A stretch of 64,000 nt of DNA from Curtobacterium sp. MCLR17_007 (GTDB lineage Bacteria; Actinomycetota; Actinomycetes; Actinomycetales; Microbacteriaceae): positions 806,001 through 870,000 of the forward strand of contig NZ_CP126271.1 of assembly GCF_003234655.2 (NCBI RefSeq), read 5' to 3'. Positions within the stretch are counted from its first letter, which is position 1; each line of letters starts with the position of its first letter. Shown piece after piece: positions 1-8,172 of the stretch. A program made the translations under genes and the position numbers. Under the pieces are notes generated by a model. It had not been told where the DNA came from. It ran no database searches and saw nothing but the letters and a program-made list of their open reading frames with translations.

Positions 1-189
1 GCCACCACCACGCAGGCAGCGCGCGACTTCGACGCCTGGAACCGCCCGGTCACGGCGCCGGCGATCTGGACCCGGCAGTGGGGACAGGGCCGCGTGTTCG
101 TCTCCGCACCCGGGCACCGGCTCGAGGTCGTCGAGTCGCAGCCGCTCCGCACGGTCATCGAACGGGGGCTCCTGTGGGCAGCACGATGA
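1..189 (+). CDS. ThuA-like protein, C-terminal fragment
   Basis: Only the last 62 codons are inside the window; the start lies upstream. The visible tail, with [15 protein letters not shown] followed by SAPGHRLEV, matches the C-terminal block of ThuA-like trehalose-utilisation proteins, which have a class I glutamine-amidotransferase-like fold. In rhizobia ThuA acts with ThuB, a Gfo/Idh oxidoreductase, on 3-keto disaccharides (family knowledge). The stop TGA overlaps the ATG of the next gene, itself a Gfo/Idh protein, so the two are translationally coupled and probably work together. The substrate cannot be told from this fragment. Confidence 0.75.
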   Translation, partial: ATTTQAARDFDAWNRPVTAPAIWTRQWGQGRVFVSAPGHRLEVVESQPLRTVIERGLLWAAR

Positions 190-1271
190 GGGTCGGCATG
201 GTCGGCGTCGGCAACATCAGCCGCCAGTACCTGCAGCACCTGCCCGACCTGGCGAACCTGCGCCTGACCGCGGTCGCCGACCTCGACACCGAGCGGGCGG
301 CGGCCGTCGCGGGCGAGCAGGGCGTCCTGGCGCTCGACGTCGACGAGCTGCTGGCCCACGACGAGGTCGACGTGGTGCTCAACCTGACGATCCCCGCGGC
401 GCACGCCGAGGTCGCGGAGCGCGCGCTCGCCGCCGGCAAGCACGTCTACGGCGAGAAGCCGCTCGCCACGAGCACCGCCGAGGCCGCGCCCGTGCTCGAA
501 CACGCCCGCGCCGCCGGTCTGCGGGTCGGCAGCGCGCCGGACACCGTGCTCGGCACCGGCATCCAGACGGCCAGGGCCGCGCTCGACGAGGGCATGATCG
601 GCTCCCCGGTCGGCGCTGCCGTGTCCTGGAGCGCACCGGGCCACGAGCTCTGGCACCCGGCTCCGGCGTTCTACTACCAGCCGGGCGGCGGTCCGCTGCT
701 CGACATGGGGCCGTACTACCTGACCAGCCTGGTGTCGTTCTTCGGCCCGGTCGTCCGGGTCAGCGGCAGTGCGACCCGGTCCTCCCGCGAGCGCACCGTC
801 GCCACCGGGCCCCTGGCGGGCACCCCGATCCCGGTCGACGTCGACACCCACGTGGTGGCCGTCCTCGAACACGAGAGCGGGGTCGTCTCGACGGTCACCG
901 TGTCCTTCGAGGTCTGGGCCACCCGGTCGCCGCTGTTCGAGGTGTACGGCACGGCGGGCACCCTGGCCGTGCCCGACCCGAACGCGTTCTCGGAGACCGC
1001 GGCCATCGCGACGGCCGACGACCGCACCTGGCGGGACCTGCCCGTCCGGGGCGGGTACGCCGACGCCGGACGGGGCTACGGCCTGGCCGACATGGCGCAC
1101 GCGATCGAGACCGGCCGTCCACACCGGGCGTCCGGGGAACTGGCGTACCACGTGCTCGAGGTGATGGAAGCGGTCGGCACCGCGTCCCGCGAGCACACGG
1201 TCGTGCCCGTGACCTCCCGGGTCGAGCGACCGGCGACGGTGCCGCTCGGCGCGCGACCCGACACCTGGTGA
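186..1271 (+). CDS. Gfo/Idh/MocA family oxidoreductase
   Basis: A 361-residue NAD(P)-dependent sugar oxidoreductase. The N-terminal Rossmann fold starts with GMVGVGNIS (residues 4-12), and the family EKP motif is at residues 90-92 in HVYGEKPLA, where the lysine is catalytic. The C-terminal half is the alpha/beta substrate domain. The ATG at 186 is chosen because it overlaps the ThuA stop as ATGA and begins directly with the Rossmann strand; the upstream in-frame extension to 78 lies inside thuA. It is followed by a TIM-barrel isomerase. ThuA plus Gfo/Idh plus isomerase suggests oxidation or reduction at a sugar ring carbon, for example 3-keto sugars. The exact substrate is unknown. Confidence 0.9.
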   Translation: MRVGMVGVGNISRQYLQHLPDLANLRLTAVADLDTERAAAVAGEQGVLALDVDELLAHDEVDVVLNLTIPAAHAEVAERALAAGKHVYGEKPLATSTAEAAPVLEHARAAGLRVGSAPDTVLGTGIQTARAALDEGMIGSPVGAAVSWSAPGHELWHPAPAFYYQPGGGPLLDMGPYYLTSLVSFFGPVVRVSGSATRSSRERTVATGPLAGTPIPVDVDTHVVAVLEHESGVVSTVTVSFEVWATRSPLFEVYGTAGTLAVPDPNAFSETAAIATADDRTWRDLPVRGGYADAGRGYGLADMAHAIETGRPHRASGELAYHVLEVMEAVGTASREHTVVPVTSRVERPATVPLGARPDTW

Positions 1272-1294
1272 CCACTGTGACGGAAGGAAGCACC

Positions 1295-2320
1295 ATGACG
1301 GACGAACCACGAGCCTCCAGGCCGGTGACCCTGTTCACCGGGCAGTGGGCAGACCTGCCCTTCGAGGAGGTGGCCCGACTCGCCGGTGCGTGGGGCTACG
1401 ACGGACTCGAGATCGCCTGCTGGGGTGACCACCTGGACGTGCGTCGCGCCGCGACGGACCCGGAGTACGTCGCCGACCGCAAGCGCATCCTCAGTGAGAA
1501 CGGCCTGCAGGTCTGGACGATCGCGAACCACCTGGTGGGCCAGGCCGTGTGCGACGACCCGATCGACCAGCGCCACGAGGACATCGTCCCGCCGCACGTG
1601 TGGGGCGACGGCGACCCCGAGGGAGTGCGGCAGCGTGCCGCCGAGGAACTGCAGTGGACCGCCCGCGCCGCCGCGGCGATGGGCGTCGACACCGTGACCG
1701 GGTTCTCCGGGTCCTCGATCTGGAAGACCGTCGCCGGGTTCCCGCCGGTGCCGCCGTCGATGATCGACGCCGGGTACCAGGACTTCCACGACCGGTGGTC
1801 GCCGATCCTGGACGTCTTCGAGGAAGTGGGGGTCCGCTTCGCGCTCGAGGTGCACCCCTCCGAGATCGCCTACGACTACTGGACCGCCAAGCGGACGCTC
1901 GAGGTCTTCGCCGACCGTCCGGCGTTCGGGTTCAACTTCGACCCGTCGCACTTCGTCTGGCAGGACCTCGACCCCGCCGCGTTCCTGCTCGACTTCGCGG
2001 ACCGGGTCTACCACGTGCACTGCAAGGAGTCGGTGAAGCAGCTCGACGGGCGGAACGGCCGGCTGTCGTCGCACCTGCCGTGGGGCGACCCCCGACGCGG
2101 CTGGGACTTCGTGACGGCCGGACACGGCGACGTCCCGTGGGAGCGGGTGTTCCGCGTGCTGAACCACATCGGCTACACCGGTCCGACCAGCGTCGAGTGG
2201 GAGGACGCCGGCATGGACCGGCTCGTCGGCGGCCCCGAGGCGCTCGCGTTCGTGCGCCGGCTCGGCACCATCGCTCCGCCGGACGCCGCGTTCGACGCCG
2301 CGTTCTCGCGGTCGCGCTGA
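1295..2320 (+). CDS. Sugar phosphate isomerase/epimerase-type TIM barrel
   Basis: A 341-residue protein of the xylose-isomerase-like / AP-endonuclease-2 TIM-barrel family. Metal-site residues of this fold are visible: Glu in LEVHPSEI, Asp and His in FNFDPSHF, His in VYHVHCKES, and the terminal Glu in SVEWED. The ATG at 1295 is preferred over GTG 1268 because GGAAGGAAG at 1282-1290 is well placed as its ribosome binding site. Family members isomerise or epimerise sugars, keto-sugars or inositol derivatives. Being third after ThuA and Gfo/Idh, it probably acts on the keto-sugar those enzymes make (inference). Confidence 0.85.
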   Translation: MTDEPRASRPVTLFTGQWADLPFEEVARLAGAWGYDGLEIACWGDHLDVRRAATDPEYVADRKRILSENGLQVWTIANHLVGQAVCDDPIDQRHEDIVPPHVWGDGDPEGVRQRAAEELQWTARAAAAMGVDTVTGFSGSSIWKTVAGFPPVPPSMIDAGYQDFHDRWSPILDVFEEVGVRFALEVHPSEIAYDYWTAKRTLEVFADRPAFGFNFDPSHFVWQDLDPAAFLLDFADRVYHVHCKESVKQLDGRNGRLSSHLPWGDPRRGWDFVTAGHGDVPWERVFRVLNHIGYTGPTSVEWEDAGMDRLVGGPEALAFVRRLGTIAPPDAAFDAAFSRSR

Positions 2321-2324
2321 ACGG

Positions 2325-3542
2325 ATGGGGTCGGTGACGGGAGCGGGCGCTCCGCGGAGCGCAGCGGGCGCACCGCGTCGGAACACGGCGCGGCTGCTCC
2401 GCCTGGTGCACGAGGAGGGGCCCGTCACCCGCGCCGAACTCACCCGCCGCACGGGCCTGAACCGCTCGACGACGCTGGCGCTCGTCGGTGAGCTGGTCGC
2501 GCTCGGCCTGGTCCACGAGTCCGAGAACCCGGCGCCGGGCGCGGTGGCCCCCACGGTCGGGGTGGGGCGCCCCAGCCCCGTCGTCCGTGCCTCGGCCGAC
2601 GTCGTCGCCGTCGCCGTCACGGTCGAGATCGACGCCGTCACGGTCGCGCTCGTCGGGCTCGACGGCAGCATCCGGCACCGGGTGACCTCGCCGGCCGCAT
2701 CGCGCCCGAGCGCCCCCGAGGCCGTCGCCGCCGTGGCAGCGCTCCTCGACGACCTGGCCGAGCGGATGCGGCCGGTCCGGACGGTCGGCATCGGCGTGTC
2801 CATCCCCGGCACCGTCCGCGTCGAGGACGGCCTGGTCCGGTACGCCCCGCACCTCGGGTGGCGCGACGAGCCGTTCGCGCAGCCCCTCGCCGCCGCGACC
2901 GGCCTCCCGGTGCGCGTGGCGAACGACGCCAACCTGGGCGCCCTCGCCGAGCACCTCTACGGCAGCGGCCGGGGCGTCAGCGACCTCATCTACCTCAACG
3001 GCGGCGCGTCCGGCATCGGCGGCGGGGTGATCAGCGCCGGTCGGCCGCTCAGCGGCGCCGACGGGTACGCCGGCGAGCTCGGACACACGTTCGTCGCCGA
3101 CAACGGGATCCGCTGCCACTGCGGCGCGTTCGGGTGCCTGGAGACCGAGGCCTCACGCGCGGCCCTCGTCGCCGTGACCGGGGTCGCCGCCGACGACCTG
3201 CCTGCCCTCGCCGTCGCGCTCGACACCGGCGGGCCCGCGGTGCAGGCCGTCGTGGACCGCCAGGTCGCGGCGCTCGCCACCGGCCTGCGGAACGCGATCC
3301 ACTCCGTCAACCCCGAGGTCGTCGCGCTCGGGGGGTTCCTCGGCACGCTGCTCGGCCACGTCGGGGACCGCATCGTCACCGCGGTGCGGGCACAGTCGAT
3401 GGCCGCCATGGCCGATCGTGTCCGCATCGTGCCCACCGCCCTCGGTCCCGACGTCCTGCTGCGCGGTGCAGCCGAGATCGGCTTCCGTGACCTGCTCGAC
3501 GACCCAGAGTTCTCCCCGCAACAGGAAGTGACCACCCCATGA
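2325..3542 (+). CDS. ROK family transcriptional repressor
   Basis: A 405-residue ROK (repressor, ORF, kinase) protein of the NagC/XylR type. The N-terminal winged helix (about residues 20-70) includes TRAELTRRTGLNRSTT. The ROK sugar-binding domain carries the zinc motif CHCGAFGC and the glycine-rich GGASGIGGGV. Such proteins repress sugar operons and release DNA on binding the inducing sugar. It starts 4 nt after the isomerase stop and its own stop overlaps the dehydrogenase ATG (ATGA), so it is co-transcribed with the genes it probably regulates. No clear operator is seen inside the window; the operon promoter is presumably upstream of position 1. Confidence 0.88.
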   Translation: MGSVTGAGAPRSAAGAPRRNTARLLRLVHEEGPVTRAELTRRTGLNRSTTLALVGELVALGLVHESENPAPGAVAPTVGVGRPSPVVRASADVVAVAVTVEIDAVTVALVGLDGSIRHRVTSPAASRPSAPEAVAAVAALLDDLAERMRPVRTVGIGVSIPGTVRVEDGLVRYAPHLGWRDEPFAQPLAAATGLPVRVANDANLGALAEHLYGSGRGVSDLIYLNGGASGIGGGVISAGRPLSGADGYAGELGHTFVADNGIRCHCGAFGCLETEASRAALVAVTGVAADDLPALAVALDTGGPAVQAVVDRQVAALATGLRNAIHSVNPEVVALGGFLGTLLGHVGDRIVTAVRAQSMAAMADRVRIVPTALGPDVLLRGAAEIGFRDLLDDPEFSPQQEVTTP

Positions 3543-4588
3543 GCACCACCACCCCGCAGTCCGACACCCAGCGTGTCAGCGTCCTGCTCGGTCAGGACGA
3601 CCTGACCGTCGAGGACCGCCCCGTCCCCGCCGTCGACCCCGGCGACGTGCTCGTCCGTGTCGCCGCCGTCGGCGTGTGCGGCTCGGACGTCCACTACTTC
3701 CGGCACGGCCGCATCGGCGACTTCGTCGTCGAGGAGCCGCTCGTGCTCGGCCACGAGCTGTCCGGCACCGTCGTCGCGGTGGGCGAGGGGGTCGACCCGT
3801 CGCGCGTCGGGGAGCGCGTCGCCATCGAGCCGCAGCGCCCCTGCCACCGCTGCGCGCAGTGCCTGGCCGGCCGCTACAACCTCTGCCCGCACATGCGCTT
3901 CTACGCGACGCCCCCGGTCGACGGGGCCTTCGCCGAGTTCGTGACCATCGAGGCCGAGTTCGCCCACACCCTGCCCGACTCCGTGTCGTTCGAGGCCGGT
4001 GCTCTGCTCGAGCCGCTGTCCGTCGGCATCGCCGCCGTCCGCAAGGCCCGCATCGTCCCCGGTTCGTCGGTGCTCATCGCCGGTGCCGGGCCGATCGGGA
4101 TCATCTGCGCGCAGGCAGCCCGGGCGTTCGGCGCGACCCGCATCGTCATCAGCGACCTGGTCCCCGAGCGGCGTGAGCGTGCCCTGTCCTACGGCGCGAC
4201 CGAGGTCGTCGACCCCACCGCGGTCGACGTCACCACGGACATCGCCCCGGTCGACGCGTTCATCGACGCCAGCGGCGCACCCCGTGCGGTGTCCGACGGG
4301 ATCAAGGCGGTCGGTCCGGCCGGCGCCGCGGTGCTCGTCGGTCTCGGCAACTCCGAGATGACGCTGCCGGTCGAGCACATCCAGAACCTCGAGGTCACCG
4401 TCACCGGCATCTTCCGGTACACCAACACCTGGCCGGTCGCGATCGAGCTCGTCGCGTCGGGGCAGGTCGACCTGGACTCGCTCGTCACCGGGCGCTACGG
4501 CCTCGACGACGTGCGACAGGCCCTCGAGAGCGACACCGACCCCGAGTCGCTCAAGTCCGTCGTGTACCCGGGCGGCGTCCCCGCCTGA
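3539..4588 (+). CDS. Zinc-dependent sorbitol/xylitol-type dehydrogenase
   Basis: A 349-residue medium-chain dehydrogenase of the L-iditol/xylitol group. The catalytic zinc region is [10 protein letters not shown] (Cys near residue 46) with LGHELSG after it. The structural-zinc lobe has four cysteines in [15 protein letters not shown], and the nucleotide fold includes [11 protein letters not shown]. It oxidises a polyol or sugar alcohol to a ketose with NAD+ (family knowledge). The ATG overlaps the ROK stop, making it the last gene of the operon. It is followed by a short tandem repeat and strong hairpins. The polyol specificity cannot be read from sequence alone. Confidence 0.88.
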   Translation: MSTTTPQSDTQRVSVLLGQDDLTVEDRPVPAVDPGDVLVRVAAVGVCGSDVHYFRHGRIGDFVVEEPLVLGHELSGTVVAVGEGVDPSRVGERVAIEPQRPCHRCAQCLAGRYNLCPHMRFYATPPVDGAFAEFVTIEAEFAHTLPDSVSFEAGALLEPLSVGIAAVRKARIVPGSSVLIAGAGPIGIICAQAARAFGATRIVISDLVPERRERALSYGATEVVDPTAVDVTTDIAPVDAFIDASGAPRAVSDGIKAVGPAGAAVLVGLGNSEMTLPVEHIQNLEVTVTGIFRYTNTWPVAIELVASGQVDLDSLVTGRYGLDDVRQALESDTDPESLKSVVYPGGVPA

Positions 4589-4592
4589 CCCG

Positions 4593-4670
4593 CGCCCCGC
4601 GCGGCATCGCACTCCGCTGCGCGCATCACGCCCCGCGCGGCATCGCACCCCGCTGCGCGCATCGCGCCCC
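4593..4670. repeat. 36-bp direct repeat after the dehydrogenase
   Basis: Two complete 36-bp copies start at 4593 and 4629, each beginning CGCCCCGCGCGGCATCGCA, followed by the first bases of a third at 4665. The third merges into the hairpin at 4656-4693. The whole 4589-4832 gap holds only these repeats and two hairpins. Confidence 0.85.
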
Positions 4671-4693
4671 GTTCCTGCGGGGCGCGATGCGCG
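4656..4693 (+). terminator. 15-bp perfect stem-loop, probable terminator
   Basis: CGCGCATCGCGCCCC (4656-4670) is exactly complementary to 4679-4693, with an 8-nt loop. It lies downstream of the polyol dehydrogenase operon. There is no T tract, which is normal for high-GC actinobacteria. Confidence 0.7.
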
Positions 4694-4733
4694 AGTGGGG
4701 GTGCGATGCGCCCGTCAGCGCGCCACGGGGCGC

Positions 4734-4772
4734 ACGGGAGGCCCGACGTGCGACCGGCACCGGACCTCCCGT
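4734..4772. terminator. Hairpin with the recurrent ACGGGAGG stem
   Basis: ACGGGAGG (4734-4741) pairs with CCTCCCGT (4765-4772). The same stem sequence recurs at 37524-37571 and 42710-42749, so this belongs to a family of intergenic hairpins in this genome. It may be a second-stage terminator of the operon ending at 4588. Confidence 0.55.
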
Positions 4773-4820
4773 CCGCCGTGTGGCCCGGAACGGGGCCACC
4801 GGTGCGTCACCGGGACGCGC

Positions 4821-4826
4821 TACGGT
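4821..4826 (+). promoter_or_regulatory. -10 element TACGGT, leaderless start
   Basis: TACGGT ends exactly 6 nt before the ATG at 4833, and no Shine-Dalgarno sequence is present. The spacing fits transcription starting at the A of the start codon. No convincing -35 is seen. Confidence 0.55.
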
Positions 4827-4832
4827 TCGCGC

Positions 4833-6206
4833 ATGACCGTCGCTCCGCCGCCGCAGCGCACCGATCGTCGCGCCCTCGTGTCCTGGGCGCTGTGGGACTG
4901 GGGTTCCGCGGCCTTCAACGCGGTCGTCACGACCTTCGTCTTCAGCACCTACCTGGCCAGCCGCGCCTTCGTCGACCCCGCCATCGTCGCCGCCGAGGAC
5001 ACCTCGGCCGCGGCGAAGCAGGCGGTCGAGCGCGAACTCGCGCACAACGCGGGCGTGGTCTCGACGGCGCTGACGATCGCCGGGATCGTCGTCGCGCTCG
5101 TCGCGCCCGCGGTGGGCCGGCTCGCCGACTCGTCCGGGCACCGTCGCCGCTCGGTGCTCGTCGCCACGATCGGCGTCGCGCTGTCGATCGGTGCGATGGT
5201 GTTCGTCGCGCCCAGCGAGCCGTTCCTGGTGCTCGGCGCGGCCCTCATCGGCATCGGCACCGTCGCGTACGAGATCGCCTGCGTCGGCTACAACGCCATG
5301 CTCGGACAGGTCGCCACCGGCCAGAAGACCGGCCGCGTGTCCGCGATCGGGTGGGCGGCAGGCTACTTCGGCGGCATCGTGCTGCTGGTCGTGCTGCTGG
5401 TGCTGTGCATCCAGGACTTCGGCGCCGGCGACACGGCGGGGCTGTTGCACCTCCCCGCCACCGTGGCCTCCGGGCAGTGGGACGTGCGCGTTGCGATCGG
5501 CATCGCGGCGGTCTGGCTCGCGGTCAGCTCGATCCCGCTGTTCCTGGTCGTCCCCGAGGCACCCGCGGACCCGACCCGCCGCGGCACCCTGTGGTCGGCC
5601 TACCGCGACCTCGGGCGCGACATCGCCCGGCTGTGGCGCGAGCGCCGGAACGTGCTGTCGTTCCTGGTCGCCAGCGCCGTGTTCTGCGACGGCGTCGGGG
5701 GCGTGTTCACGTTCGGCGGGATCATCGCCGCGCAGGTGTTCGGGTTCAGCGCGTCCCAGGTCATCCTGTTCGCGATCGCCGCCAACATCGTCGCCGGCAT
5801 CGCGACCTTCGCCTCGGGCCGGCTGGACGACCGGTTCGGGTCCCGCATGCTCATCATGGTCTCGCTCGTCGGGCTGGCGGTGTGCGGTGCGGCGGTGTTC
5901 TTCGTCGGGTCGGCCCAGGTCGGCTTCTGGGTGCTGGGGTTGGCGCTGTGCGCGTTCGTCGGCCCCGTGCAGTCCTCGTCGCGGGCCTACCTGAGCCGGC
6001 TGGCGACCCCCGGCCGCGAGGGTGAGCTCTTCGGCCTGTACGCCACCACCGGGCGGGCGGCGTCGTTCATCGCGCCGGCGATGTTCGGGATCGCCGTGAC
6101 CCTCGGGGGCTCCACGCGCTTCGGCATCATCGGGGTCGTGGTGGTGCTCGTCGCGGGGCTGGTGCTGATGGCCTTCGTGCGGGACGAGGGGCGCGCCGCG
6201 CGCTGA
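4833..6206 (+). CDS. MFS transporter, UMF1 (Atg22-like) family
   Basis: A 457-residue protein with about twelve hydrophobic segments. The opening WDWGSAAFNAVVTTF is characteristic of the UMF1/Atg22-like branch of the major facilitator superfamily. The typical MFS loop RLADSSGHRRR follows the third helix and a second such loop, RLDDRFGSR, lies in the C half. Substrates of bacterial UMF1 members are mostly unknown; the yeast relative effluxes vacuolar amino acids. The ATG at 4833 is used because a -10-like TACGGT sits 6 nt before it. The gene stands alone between two non-coding repeat regions. Confidence 0.85.
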   Translation: MTVAPPPQRTDRRALVSWALWDWGSAAFNAVVTTFVFSTYLASRAFVDPAIVAAEDTSAAAKQAVERELAHNAGVVSTALTIAGIVVALVAPAVGRLADSSGHRRRSVLVATIGVALSIGAMVFVAPSEPFLVLGAALIGIGTVAYEIACVGYNAMLGQVATGQKTGRVSAIGWAAGYFGGIVLLVVLLVLCIQDFGAGDTAGLLHLPATVASGQWDVRVAIGIAAVWLAVSSIPLFLVVPEAPADPTRRGTLWSAYRDLGRDIARLWRERRNVLSFLVASAVFCDGVGGVFTFGGIIAAQVFGFSASQVILFAIAANIVAGIATFASGRLDDRFGSRMLIMVSLVGLAVCGAAVFFVGSAQVGFWVLGLALCAFVGPVQSSSRAYLSRLATPGREGELFGLYATTGRAASFIAPAMFGIAVTLGGSTRFGIIGVVVVLVAGLVLMAFVRDEGRAAR

Positions 6207-6274
6207 GGCCGTGGTGGTCGGGCGCTGAGCAGGCGTGGTCGGGCGGCGTGCCGGCGCAGGAATGTGACGGCGGT

Positions 6275-6565
6275 GCGACGTTTCCGCTGTCGTGCGACGT
6301 CGGTGGTGTCGTGCGGGTGGGTGCGTGCCGATGGTGCGACGTTTCCGCTGTCGTGCGACGTCGGTGGTGTCGTTCGGGTGGGTGCGTGCCGATGGTGCGA
6401 CGTTTCCGCTGTCGTTCGACGTCGGTGGTGTCGTGCGGGTGGGCGTGTGCCGATGGTGCGACGTTTCCGCTGTCGTGCGACGTCGGTGGTGTCGTTCGGG
6501 TGGGTGCTTGCCGATCGTGCGCCGTTTCCGCTGTCGTGCGACGTCGGTGGTGTCGTGCGGGTGGG
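6275..6565. repeat. 61-bp tandem array A (five copies)
   Basis: Copies begin at 6275, 6336, 6397, 6458 and 6519, an exact 61-bp period; the last is cut after about 47 bases. Each starts GCGACGTTTCCGCTGTCG, then TGCGACGTCGGTGGTGTCG, then a G-rich tail. Because 61 is not a multiple of three, each copy falls in a different reading frame, which argues against coding. The array fills most of the 446-nt gap between the UMF1 transporter and glmU; the rest (6207-6274 and 6566-6640) shows nothing recognisable. It is related to array B at 42777-43090. Confidence 0.95.
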
Positions 6566-6640
6566 GACGGGTCGGTTGCGGGGGTCCGCGCGGACTCCGC
6601 ACGAGTCCCCGATGCGTTGGTGCGCCGCAGTCGGGTGGGC

Positions 6641-6646
6641 CAGGAT
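6641..6646 (+). promoter_or_regulatory. -10 element CAGGAT of glmU
   Basis: CAGGAT ends exactly 6 nt before the glmU ATG at 6653, which suggests a leaderless transcript. The 61-bp tandem array ends about 75 nt upstream, in a position where it could influence this promoter. Confidence 0.45.
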
Positions 6647-6652
6647 GGGGGC

Positions 6653-8080
6653 ATGACCGACCAGCGGATCGCCGTCGTCGTCCTCGCCGCCGGGCAGGGC
6701 ACGCGCATGAAGTCCACGACCCCGAAGGTGCTGCACCGGATCGCCGGGCTGCCGCTCGTCGCCCACGTGCTGCGCACCGCCGAGTCCCTCGAGCCCGAGC
6801 ACATCGCCGTGGTCGTCCGGCACGAGCGCGAGCGCGTCGCCGCCGAGGTCACCGAGCGCGTGCCGGACGCGATCGTCGTCGACCAGGACGAGGTCCCCGG
6901 CACCGGGCGTGCTGTCGAGGTCGCCGTCCAGGCCCTGCCGGCCGACTTCGACGGGGCCGTCGTCGTGCTCTCGGGGGACGTGCCGCTCGTCGACCCCGCA
7001 TCGCTCCGTCGGCTGGTACAGGTGCACGCCGACGCGGCCAACGCCGTGACGTTCCTCAGTGCGATCGCACCCGACCCCACCGGGCTCGGCCGGATCCTCC
7101 GCGACGACCAGGGCGCCTTCGTGGGCGTCGTCGAGCACAAGGACGCGACCGACGAGCAGCGCACGATCACCGAGGCGAACGCGGGCATCTACGCGTTCGA
7201 CGTCACCCACCTGCGCGCCGTGCTGCCCCAGCTCACGACCGAGAACGTGCAGGGCGAGATGTACATCACCGACGCGCCGTCGCTCATCGCGGCCCGCGGC
7301 GGACGCATCGACGTGCTGCGCTTCGACGACCCGTGGCTGCTCGCCGGCATCAACGACCGCGCACAGCTGGGCGACGCCGCCCGTGTGCTCAACGACCGCA
7401 TCGTCCGCGCGCACCAGCTCGCCGGGGTCACCGTGCAGGACCCCCGGTCGACGTGGATCGACCTGGACGTGACGATCGAGCCCGACGCCGAGATCCTCCC
7501 GGACACGCAGCTCATCGGCGCCACGGCCATCGCCGCCGGTGCCGTCGTCGGACCGGGCACCACGCTCCGCGACACCGAGGTGGGCGCTGGTGCCACCGTG
7601 AACCGCGTCGACGCCACCCTCGCCGTCATCGGGGACGGGGCGTCGGTCGGGCCGTTCGCCTACCTGCGCGCGGGCACCGTGCTCGGCGACGGCGGCAAGA
7701 TCGGCACCTTCGTCGAGACCAAGAACGCCACGATCGGTCGGGGCAGCAAGGTCCCGCACCTGTCGTACATCGGCGACGCCGAGGTCGGCGAGGACTCGAA
7801 CATCGGCGCGAACACGATCACCGCGAACTACGACGGTGTGCACAAGCACCGCACCGAGGTCGGGTCGCACGTCCGTACAGGCTCGCACAACGTGTTCGTC
7901 GCCCCGGTTAGGATTGGGGACGGGGCGTACACCGGTGCAGGTACGACCGTCCGCAAGGACGTGCCGGCCGGGTCGCTCGCGATCAGCTACGCCCCACAGC
8001 GCAACACCGACGACTGGGTCTCGGAACACCGACCCGGCACGCCGGCGGCCGAGGCGGCTCGGCGCGCGCACGGAGCATGA
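6653..8080 (+). CDS. glmU: Bifunctional UDP-GlcNAc pyrophosphorylase / GlcN-1-P acetyltransferase
   Basis: A 475-residue cytoplasmic enzyme making UDP-N-acetylglucosamine for peptidoglycan. The N-terminal uridyltransferase domain begins with VLAAGQGTRMKS (residues 10-21), and the lysine of TTPKVLH follows. The C-terminal acetyltransferase is a left-handed beta helix of hexapeptide repeats, from about residue 270 to the end, with the conserved stretches KIGTFVETKNA and IGANTITANYDG. The ATG at 6653 is chosen because homology starts there; the in-frame extension to 6248 runs through a non-coding tandem array. prs follows 92 nt downstream, the usual actinobacterial order. Confidence 0.97.
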   Translation: MTDQRIAVVVLAAGQGTRMKSTTPKVLHRIAGLPLVAHVLRTAESLEPEHIAVVVRHERERVAAEVTERVPDAIVVDQDEVPGTGRAVEVAVQALPADFDGAVVVLSGDVPLVDPASLRRLVQVHADAANAVTFLSAIAPDPTGLGRILRDDQGAFVGVVEHKDATDEQRTITEANAGIYAFDVTHLRAVLPQLTTENVQGEMYITDAPSLIAARGGRIDVLRFDDPWLLAGINDRAQLGDAARVLNDRIVRAHQLAGVTVQDPRSTWIDLDVTIEPDAEILPDTQLIGATAIAAGAVVGPGTTLRDTEVGAGATVNRVDATLAVIGDGASVGPFAYLRAGTVLGDGGKIGTFVETKNATIGRGSKVPHLSYIGDAEVGEDSNIGANTITANYDGVHKHRTEVGSHVRTGSHNVFVAPVRIGDGAYTGAGTTVRKDVPAGSLAISYAPQRNTDDWVSEHRPGTPAAEAARRAHGA

Positions 8081-8112
8081 CACCTTCTCGACGGCCACCC
8101 GCCGTCACACGG

Positions 8113-8130
8113 GGACCCGGATCCGGGTCC
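8113..8130. other. 18-bp perfect palindrome between glmU and prs
   Basis: GGACCCGGATCCGGGTCC is a perfect palindrome 32 nt after the glmU stop and 42 nt before the prs start. It could be an attenuating hairpin between the two genes or a protein site; the sequence does not decide. Confidence 0.6.
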
Positions 8131-8172
8131 TCGGACACACGGCCCCGTGGGGCCAGGGAGTGAGTACGGCAC

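Noticed and set aside
6275..6565. Array A as a CRISPR array
   Set aside because: The 61-bp units are contiguous copies with no unique spacers, and no cas gene is in the window.
6248..6652. Array A as an N-terminal extension of glmU or a repeat protein
   Set aside because: A 61-bp period shifts the frame at each copy, so the same peptide is never repeated in one frame, and GlmU homology begins at 6653.
5987..8098. 703-codon open frame on the minus strand across glmU
   Set aside because: It lies antisense to glmU and runs through the tandem array; no ribosome binding site or homology.
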